Below, piece by piece: positions 5,279-10,406 of a stretch of 10,406 bases of DNA. This DNA is from Sulfuricurvum sp. (GTDB lineage Bacteria > Campylobacterota > Campylobacteria > Campylobacterales > Sulfurimonadaceae). Below the pieces are notes generated by a model that searched no databases, was not told the origin of the DNA, and saw only the letters and a list, made by a program, of their open reading frames with translations. The stretch is from positions 1 through 10,406 of the forward strand of contig JAGXHZ010000094.1 of the NCBI GenBank assembly GCA_024635855.1, written 5' to 3'. The first letter of the stretch is position 1; the number at the start of each line of letters is the position of its first letter. The translations under genes were made by a program, and so were the position numbers.

Positions 5279-6604
5279 ATGAAAAATAAAAAAATGATGG
5301 TCGTTGGTTTTATCAGCGCAATCGCAGTTAGTTTTGCTCTTTCTACTTCGTTGATTGCCAAAGGTGATATGCAGCCTCTTCCTCCAGAGGCTTCTAATGA
5401 GGCGTCACGGCTTCAATCACTGGCAAAATTCACCAAGGTGCTTAGCATTGTCGAGCAATACAATGTTGATAGTCTTGGTGTTGATCAACTCATTGATAAA
5501 TCCCTTCAAGGACTTCTTTCCAACCTTGATGCTCATTCTAATTTTTTGGATAAAAAAAGCTTTGACTCCCTCAAAAGTCAAACAGACGGTGAGTTCGGTG
5601 GTTTAGGGATTACAGTAGGTATGCGTGACAATGCACTTACCGTCATCTCCCCTATCGAAGGAACACCTGCCGATAAAGCGGGGATTAAAGCGGGAGATAT
5701 TATCCTCAAAATCAATGACAAATCGACTCTGGGCATAACCATCGATGATGCAGTAGGTCTTATGCGAGGAGTACCAAAAACACCGATCAATTTAACCGTT
5801 GTCCGTAAAGGTGCAGGTGAACCGCTCAAATTTCGTATCATACGGGACATCATCACCGTTGAGTCCGTTTATACACGTACCATTGATAACAATATTCTTT
5901 ACATTCGTGTGACCAGTTTTGATAAAAAAGTAGCCCATGACGTCAAAGCAGCCCTCAAAAAACATGCCGCAAAAAGTCAAGGTATCATTCTAGACCTTCG
6001 CAATAATCCGGGTGGATTGCTTGATCAAGCCGTTGAACTGACTGATTTATTCGTGGATGAAGGGGTAATCGTTTCTCAAAAAGGACGCAACAAAAGCGAT
6101 GACATCAGCTACAGCGCCACTAAAAAAGCAACCGTAACGCATCTTCCGCTTGTCGTACTCGTAAACGAAGGGTCTGCCAGTGCTTCAGAAATCGTAAGCG
6201 GTGCACTGCAAGATTTGAAACGCGGTGTGATTGTCGGAACCAAAACATTCGGAAAAGGGTCTGTCCAAGTCGTTATGCCCATCACTGACAGCGAAGCTAT
6301 TAAGCTAACCATTGCTCGCTACTATCTTCCTAGCGGACGTACCATACAAGCCGTAGGTGTAGTACCGGATGTTGAAGTAGATGCAGGCGAAATCAAAAAA
6401 CATGAAAATAATTTTGATATTAAAGAAGCCGATTTAAAAAAACACCTCGAAGGCGAACTTGAGAAAACAAACGGGATGGTAGATGTAACCGAAAGCAATT
6501 CTACCAATAAAACCATTATTACAAAAGCTCAACTCACAAAAGATATGCAACTCAAAGAGGGTGTCGGCATCCTCAAAGCACTCATCATAGTTAAAGGAAA
6601 ATAG
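5279..6604 (+). CDS. ctpA: C-terminal processing protease (S41A) with PDZ domain, secreted
   Basis: A 441-residue carboxy-terminal processing protease that trims C-termini of periplasmic proteins. Domains: signal peptide (KNKK, then hydrophobic to about 27), helical N-terminal cap (about 38-100), PDZ (about 106-190; GGLGITVG at 107-114, [17 protein letters not shown] at 130-146) and the S41 peptidase core (about 200-370). The catalytic serine is most likely Ser301 in NEGSASASE (296-304), with Lys326 in FGKGSVQ and Gln330. The 25- and 4-residue spacings equal those of Prc and CtpB. RNNPGGLL (241-248) and the [13 protein letters not shown] segment (353-365) are also typical. A charged tail beyond 370 has no recognised domain. 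It is first in a long operon: purC begins two bases after its stop and takes its Shine-Dalgarno AAGGAAA from the last ctp codons. The C. jejuni counterpart, Cj0511, has the same neighbours (from memory). Confidence 0.95.
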   Translation: MKNKKMMVVGFISAIAVSFALSTSLIAKGDMQPLPPEASNEASRLQSLAKFTKVLSIVEQYNVDSLGVDQLIDKSLQGLLSNLDAHSNFLDKKSFDSLKSQTDGEFGGLGITVGMRDNALTVISPIEGTPADKAGIKAGDIILKINDKSTLGITIDDAVGLMRGVPKTPINLTVVRKGAGEPLKFRIIRDIITVESVYTRTIDNNILYIRVTSFDKKVAHDVKAALKKHAAKSQGIILDLRNNPGGLLDQAVELTDLFVDEGVIVSQKGRNKSDDISYSATKKATVTHLPLVVLVNEGSASASEIVSGALQDLKRGVIVGTKTFGKGSVQVVMPITDSEAIKLTIARYYLPSGRTIQAVGVVPDVEVDAGEIKKHENNFDIKEADLKKHLEGELEKTNGMVDVTESNSTNKTIITKAQLTKDMQLKEGVGILKALIIVKGK

Positions 6605-6606
6605 TC

Positions 6607-7317
6607 ATGGAAAAACGCGAACTCATTTACGAAGGAAAGGCCAAACGCCTTTTTAATACCGACGATGCCAACTTGGTTATCGCAGAATTTAAAGACGATT
6701 TGACCGCTTTTAATGGCGCTAAAAAAGACAGTGAAGCCGGTAAAGGGGCATTAAATAATAAAATTTCAACCGAACTTTTTAAAATGCTTGCTCAAAACGG
6801 CGTTGAGTCTCATTTTGTAGAGATGCTCGATGATACAAATATGCTGTGTAAAAAAGTTGATATCATTATGATCGAAGTCATTGTTCGCAACATTGCAACC
6901 GGAAGCCTAAGTAAAAACCTTGGTATTGCTGATGGTACGGTACTGCCTTTCACGTTAGTAGAATTTGATTACAAAAATGATGCTCTCGGTGATCCAAAGC
7001 TTAATGACCAACACTGTTTGATCCTTAATTTAGTCAAAAATGAAGCGGAGCTCGATCAACTTCGAGCCATGGCACGTCAAATCAATGATATTTTACGCCC
7101 TTATTTCCATACACGCGGACTCAATCTTGTTGACTTCAAGCTCGAGTTTGGTCGTGATGAAAACGGCAAGATTATCCTTGCAGATGAAATCAGTCCTGAC
7201 AACTGCCGTTTTTGGGATTTAGAGACGGGTGAAAAAATGGACAAAGACCGTTTTCGTCAAGGAATGGGTGGACTAAAAGTTGCCTACGAAGAAGTATTAA
7301 ATAGAATTTTGGGGTAA
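6607..7317 (+). CDS. purC: Phosphoribosylaminoimidazole-succinocarboxamide synthase (SAICAR synthase)
   Basis: Joins CAIR and L-aspartate with ATP to give SAICAR in de novo purine synthesis, in the cytoplasm. At 236 residues it matches the short bacterial form. Visible family motifs: EGKAKRLF (9-16) in the ATP-binding strand, [10 protein letters not shown] (31-40) with [10 protein letters not shown] (45-54), the signature [11 protein letters not shown] (89-99), DPKLNDQH (128-135), [10 protein letters not shown] (175-184), and [14 protein letters not shown] (191-204), followed by [12 protein letters not shown] (217-228). All are intact, so an active enzyme is expected. The ATG is two bases after the ctp stop; the TAA is two bases before the purS ATG. 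No regulatory site could fit in these gaps, so control must come from the upstream promoter or from internal sites within ctp. Confidence 0.97.
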   Translation: MEKRELIYEGKAKRLFNTDDANLVIAEFKDDLTAFNGAKKDSEAGKGALNNKISTELFKMLAQNGVESHFVEMLDDTNMLCKKVDIIMIEVIVRNIATGSLSKNLGIADGTVLPFTLVEFDYKNDALGDPKLNDQHCLILNLVKNEAELDQLRAMARQINDILRPYFHTRGLNLVDFKLEFGRDENGKIILADEISPDNCRFWDLETGEKMDKDRFRQGMGGLKVAYEEVLNRILG

Positions 7318-7319
7318 TC

Positions 7320-7562
7320 ATGAAAGCAATCGTCAATGTATTTTTAAAAAATGGAGTTCTTGACTCTCAGGGAAAAGCGGTTTTACACGCACTAAGCGGT
7401 CATGGGTTCCAGAGCGTTCGTGATGTTCGTGTCGGTAAACAAATTATCATTGAGCTCGACGAGAGCGATAGCGCAGCAGCAAAAGAAAAAGTAGCCCACA
7501 TGTGTGAAGAACTTTTGGCTAATACCGTTATCGAAGATTATGCGATTGAGATTATTTCATGA
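7320..7562 (+). CDS. purS: FGAM synthase subunit PurS
   Basis: An 80-residue small subunit of the three-part phosphoribosylformylglycinamidine synthase (PurS-PurQ-PurL), in which it bridges the glutaminase PurQ and the synthetase PurL. The sequence follows the family closely: VFLKNGVLDSQGKAV (7-21), HALSGHGFQSVRDVRVGK (23-40), and MCEELLANTVIEDYAIEI (62-79). GGGG before the start serves as a weak ribosome-binding site. Its TGA overlaps the purQ ATG (ATGA), giving tight translational coupling of two subunits needed in fixed ratio. PurL is not in the window; it is also unlinked in C. jejuni as I recall, so this is not evidence of loss. Confidence 0.95.
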   Translation: MKAIVNVFLKNGVLDSQGKAVLHALSGHGFQSVRDVRVGKQIIIELDESDSAAAKEKVAHMCEELLANTVIEDYAIEIIS

Positions 7563-8245
7563 GTGCAAAAATAAAAGTAGGTATCGTACAGTTCCCTGGA
7601 ACGAACTGCGAATACGATACACAGCACGCGTTTGATGCACTTGGCTGCGAAACGGTAATCTTATGGCACAAAGAAGATGTTATTCCCGATGAAACCGATT
7701 TAGTGGTTGTTGCGGGTGGTTTTAGCTATGGAGACTATCTTCGCAGCGGCGCCATTGCAAAAATGTCACCTATTATGAAAGCACTTAAGCTCTATGCCGA
7801 CAATGGTGGAAAAGTACTGGGAATTTGTAACGGTTTTCAAGTATTAACCGAGACGGGTCTTCTTCCGGGAGCACTCAAGCGCAACGAAGGTCTCCATTTC
7901 ATCTCACGCCATCATCACCTGAAAGTAATCTCCAATGACAATACGTTTTTACGTCATTGTGAAGCGAATGAAGTGGTTAATATTCCCATCGCTCACCATG
8001 ATGGAAACTATTATATTGATGCAGAGGGTCTAAATGAGCTTTACGCCAATAATCAAGTATTGTTACAATACACGGATGAAAATGGTACTGTTGACAACCC
8101 AAACGGCTCGATTGAGAGTATTGCAGGAATTTGTAATGTTAACAAAAATGTATTTGGATTGATGCCTCACCCTGAACGGGCAATGGAATCATTACTTGGG
8201 AGCAGCGATGGCCGTCGTATGCTTGAGGGCTTTTTATCCGTTTGA
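7559..8245 (+). CDS. purQ: FGAM synthase glutaminase subunit PurQ
   Basis: A 228-residue class I glutamine amidotransferase that releases ammonia from glutamine for FGAM synthase. The N-terminal IVQFPGTNCEYD (9-20) and GGFSYGDYLRSGAIA (53-67) are diagnostic for PurQ. The nucleophile is Cys90 in GICNGFQ (88-94). The partners are His204 and Glu206 in MPHPERAMES (202-211). IAHHDGNYY (144-152) is also conserved. Length and motifs match the short PurQ used with separate PurS and PurL. The start overlaps the purS stop by four bases, and the stop overlaps the next gene's TTG start (TTGA), so translation continues directly into the SH3 protein gene, although that gene has no obvious purine role. Confidence 0.97.
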   Translation: MSAKIKVGIVQFPGTNCEYDTQHAFDALGCETVILWHKEDVIPDETDLVVVAGGFSYGDYLRSGAIAKMSPIMKALKLYADNGGKVLGICNGFQVLTETGLLPGALKRNEGLHFISRHHHLKVISNDNTFLRHCEANEVVNIPIAHHDGNYYIDAEGLNELYANNQVLLQYTDENGTVDNPNGSIESIAGICNVNKNVFGLMPHPERAMESLLGSSDGRRMLEGFLSV

Positions 8246-9405
8246 AAAAGTTAATTCTTGTCTTATTATCACTCCTTGGGCTTCTTTGGGCAGAGCCTTC
8301 TGTTTTAACGGATACCTCTTCTTCGCCTGCTCAAGAATCAGAACCTCTTGCAACTCCTGAGAGTACCGAAGAAACAGGCGTTGATGCTTTATTCTCCAAT
8401 ATTACCGAAAATAGTACCGGAGTTGTTTTAGAAAATACCAATACCCCTGCTCGTCTTTATATCGGTGAAGTTTTTCCCCTAACAATCAAACTCACCCCTA
8501 CTGATATTGCTTCGGGAAATATTGAATATACATTGCAAGGCGAAGAGGGAATCCGTATTTTTAGTCAAACTCCGATTCGCAGCGTTAAAGGCGATGCAGT
8601 TTATGACACGTTTTATTTTCTCATTCAATCAAACACCATACGCTTTCCGGACATCACCGCAATGACGACTTCAACAGGAGCTGTTTCCAATACTTTAACG
8701 GGGCTTTCGTTTAACGCAACACCTCTCAATCCGCCTGCAACGTATGCAAACGTCTTAGCCGATTCGTTTAAGGTCATCGATTATAAAACGACTGCCTATA
8801 ATCAAGAGAGTAATATTGTTGTCTTTACCGTCAAAGCAACACGTTGTAATATTGCTACTTTTTCTCTCGCCAATGCTATTAAACAGGGTTTTGAATCGAA
8901 ACTGCCCAATGTTGCAGAATCAACAATGACCTATTATGCCATCATTCCTAATACAGAGCAAACACTCGATTTCACCATATTCAATCTCAAAAAAAATCGC
9001 TATGAATCCATCAGTATCCCTATCGTTGTCGATGATGATGCCGTATCAACACAAAGCGATCTCTCTCCAACCGATGCACGGCATACCGAGTTAAAAGTAG
9101 GAGCAGCAGCAATTTTCGGCGTTATTTTTATTTCGTTGTTCTATTGGAGACGCTCGAAGTGGTATTTGTATGCTTCAATCCTTCCTCTTTTTTATGTCAT
9201 TTTTACCCTTCTTCCCAACTCAAGTGTATGCGTTAAAAAAAGTGCTCCTGTCTATCTTTTACCGATTAAACACGGAACAATCTTCGAAACAACGTCGGAA
9301 GAAGAAAAGCTCGAAGTAGAGAATACCGTAGGAGAGTTTACGAAAGTTCATCTCAAAAATAATAAAATTGGCTGGGTGCATGAGAACGATCTTTGCTCGA
9401 ATTAG
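8242..9405 (+). CDS. Membrane-anchored periplasmic protein with C-terminal SH3-like domain (Cj0515-like)
   Basis: A 387-residue envelope protein of unknown function, in the position of C. jejuni Cj0515 (annotated only as a periplasmic protein, from memory). Layout: signal peptide 1-17 (MKKLILVLLS, cut near LLWA|EPS), low-complexity Ser/Thr/Glu/Pro linker (about 20-46), a beta-rich periplasmic region (about 60-265) faintly reminiscent of BatD-type domains, TM1 (about 285-301), a basic loop RRSK, TM2 (about 307-324), then a small SH3-like domain (about 331-385; APVYLLP, GEFTKVHLKNNKIGWVHEND). By the positive-inside rule the RRSK loop is cytoplasmic and both end domains are periplasmic. Cys330 and Cys385 bracket the SH3 domain and could form a disulfide. 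Bacterial SH3 domains often bind peptidoglycan, but no ligand is known here. The start is TTG, fixed by the signal peptide and the TTGA overlap with purQ. It overlaps plsC by 26 bases. Confidence 0.85.
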   Translation: MKKLILVLLSLLGLLWAEPSVLTDTSSSPAQESEPLATPESTEETGVDALFSNITENSTGVVLENTNTPARLYIGEVFPLTIKLTPTDIASGNIEYTLQGEEGIRIFSQTPIRSVKGDAVYDTFYFLIQSNTIRFPDITAMTTSTGAVSNTLTGLSFNATPLNPPATYANVLADSFKVIDYKTTAYNQESNIVVFTVKATRCNIATFSLANAIKQGFESKLPNVAESTMTYYAIIPNTEQTLDFTIFNLKKNRYESISIPIVVDDDAVSTQSDLSPTDARHTELKVGAAAIFGVIFISLFYWRRSKWYLYASILPLFYVIFTLLPNSSVCVKKSAPVYLLPIKHGTIFETTSEEEKLEVENTVGEFTKVHLKNNKIGWVHENDLCSN

Positions 9406-10081
9406 ATGGCTTTATGCCGTAATTGTCATCTTTGCAGGGATGACTCTTATGATTGTGACGTTTTATCTTCTCCCAAAACCGTACTCCGTCAAAGTATCTT
9501 CTTGGTTTATCCGATTATTGCTTTTCTCTCCGGTAAAAGTAAAGGGGAAATGTGATCCTGACGCTCAAATGTTTCTCATAAACCATCAAAGTGATATTGA
9601 TATCGGTATTATGGAGACAATCACATCTCATGATCTTGCATGGGTAGCCAAAAAAGAACTCTTTAATGTTCCTTTCTTTGGGCTTGTCCTAAAGCTTCCC
9701 AACGACATTGCAGTAGAGCGTGAAAGTAAAACAGCACTGATTAAGATGATTAAAGATGCAAAAGAACGCATTGATGCTAGACGTACCATTACTATTTTCC
9801 CCGAAGGAACACGCAGTGAAAGCGGTGTGATGAAGCCCTTTAAGCCCGGTGCCAAAATGGTAGCGGATAAATACGCCCTTAAAGTTCAGCCCGTTGTTCT
9901 TATTGCTACTTCATCGTATTTTAGCAATAAGCGCAAAGATTTCTCTCCCGGAAGAGTAACCGCTGTATTTCTGGAACCGTTAATCGCCGATAAAAGTGAT
10001 CCCGAGTGGCTAAAAAATACCCAAAAACAAATGCAAAAGGTATATGATGATGAGTTTTCAAACCATCCTCGCAATCGGTAG
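9380..10081 (+). CDS. plsC: 1-acyl-sn-glycerol-3-phosphate acyltransferase
   Basis: Transfers an acyl chain to the sn-2 position of lysophosphatidic acid to form phosphatidic acid, at the inner membrane. The 233-residue product from ATG 9380 has one N-terminal hydrophobic segment (about 9-31). Motif I is NHQSDIDIG, with the catalytic HX4D pair His69 and Asp74. Motif II includes ELFNVPFFGLVLKLPNDIAVER (93-114 region), and motif III is FPEGTRS (140-146) with Glu142-Gly143. MKPFKPGAKMVA (151-162) and VQPVVL (169-174) are the usual motif IV region. All catalytic residues are present and the length is normal. A TTG at 9368 would add four residues but lacks a binding site. The start lies 26 bases inside the SH3 gene, and the 3' end overlaps crcB by at least 32 bases, so expression is likely coupled on both sides. 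Confidence 0.93.
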   Translation: MRTIFARIRWLYAVIVIFAGMTLMIVTFYLLPKPYSVKVSSWFIRLLLFSPVKVKGKCDPDAQMFLINHQSDIDIGIMETITSHDLAWVAKKELFNVPFFGLVLKLPNDIAVERESKTALIKMIKDAKERIDARRTITIFPEGTRSESGVMKPFKPGAKMVADKYALKVQPVVLIATSSYFSNKRKDFSPGRVTAVFLEPLIADKSDPEWLKNTQKQMQKVYDDEFSNHPRNR

Positions 10082-10406
10082 CGGAGCCTTTATCGGGGCT
10101 GTGCTTCGCGCCTATCTCAACGGGGTAGTAAATCACCATTTTCCGCATACCCTTCCCTTTGGTACACTCTCGGTCAATCTGATCGGAAGTTTTATCATCG
10201 GTGTTTTATTCGCCTATTTCAGCTACACCACTTTTTTTAGTGTGCAGGCAAAATCATTTTTGACTACCGGATTTTTAGGGGGGCTTACTACCTATTCAAC
10301 CTTTGCAATGGAAACGTTTTTACTCCTGAGTGGTGGACATTTATTGATGGCTGCAGTCAATATGTCACTTAATACTTTCGGTACGGTGGCAATGGCAGCA
10401 TCGGGA
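10050..10406 (+). CDS. crcB: Fluoride channel CrcB/Fluc (3' end cut by window edge)
   Basis: The first 119 codons of a CrcB/Fluc fluoride exporter, a four-helix membrane protein that works as a dual-topology dimer. Family members are about 120-130 residues, so only the last few are missing. Motifs: GSGAFIGAVLRAY (10-22), FGTLSVNLIGSFIIG (37-51) with pore Asn43, and GFLGGLTTYSTF (74-85), with Phe85 of the phenylalanine box and the TTYS stretch that forms the central Na+ site. The partner box residue, usually Phe, is Tyr82 here. Three tandem in-frame ATGs (10044, 10047, 10050) follow AAAAGG (10035-10040) at 3, 6 and 9 bases; 10050 is chosen because products usually begin with a single Met, but 10047 has better spacing. 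The gene starts inside plsC. No fluoride riboswitch can precede it, since there is no gap. Confidence 0.95.
   Translation, partial: MSFQTILAIGSGAFIGAVLRAYLNGVVNHHFPHTLPFGTLSVNLIGSFIIGVLFAYFSYTTFFSVQAKSFLTTGFLGGLTTYSTFAMETFLLLSGGHLLMAAVNMSLNTFGTVAMAASG

Noticed and set aside
7559..8245. Truncated PurL/PurQ fusion
   Set aside because: PurQ is complete at both ends and PurS is present, which is the normal split FGAM synthase arrangement; PurL is simply elsewhere.
1..10406. CRISPR arrays, insertion sequences, tRNA or rRNA genes, phage or defence genes
   Set aside because: No regularly spaced repeats, transposase motifs, terminal inverted repeats or tRNA-like ends were seen, and coding genes fill nearly the whole window.

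Overview
The window looks like an ordinary chromosomal segment of a Campylobacterota (Epsilonproteobacteria) genome, most likely a free-living Sulfurimonadaceae-type organism (Sulfuricurvum/Sulfurimonas-like). The main reason is the gene order ctp - purC - purS - purQ - periplasmic SH3 protein - plsC - crcB. From memory, this matches the Campylobacter jejuni run Cj0511-Cj0517. Tightly packed overlapping genes, frequent GTG/TTG starts and moderate GC fit as well. No phage, insertion sequence, CRISPR, tRNA or rRNA was seen.

Layout. (1) 1-146, minus: the first 48 codons of an unrecognised protein. (2) 243-1451, plus: a two-TM diguanylate cyclase with a periplasmic sensor domain, GGEEF active site and RxxD inhibitory site. 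(3) 1446-4406, minus: a four-gene operon in which every gene overlaps the next. It runs from a YbiT-type ABC-F ATPase (4406-2802) through a DUF5718-like protein with FAH-fold-like signatures (2815-1982) and a DUF1653 protein (1989-1774) to a SUI1/YciH-type initiation factor (1787-1446). Its last stop codon abuts that of the cyclase gene tail to tail. (4) 4407-4633: a 227-base divergent control region with a perfect TATAAT facing the operon. (5) 4634-5207, plus: two small RNA-binding proteins, an RRM protein and a YbcJ-like S4 protein, separated by a possible terminator. (6) 5204-5232: a good sigma70-type promoter overlapping the end of the S4 gene. It drives (7) 5279-10406, plus: a seven-gene run with gaps or overlaps of 2-32 bases, containing a secreted S41 protease, SAICAR synthase, PurS, PurQ, a membrane-anchored SH3 protein, 1-acylglycerol-3-phosphate acyltransferase and the fluoride channel CrcB, which the window edge cuts.

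How the genes fit together. The centre is rich in translation and RNA functions (ABC-F, SUI1, RRM, S4), so the two unknown proteins in the minus operon may act at the ribosome or on RNA; this is inference. The right half couples purine synthesis steps (FGAM synthase subunits and SAICAR synthase, without PurL here) to envelope functions (periplasmic proteolysis, SH3 protein, phospholipid synthesis, ion export). No clear novel defence or mobile system was found. The points most worth a second look are the FAH-like DUF5718 protein, its translation-themed operon, and the SH3 membrane protein.
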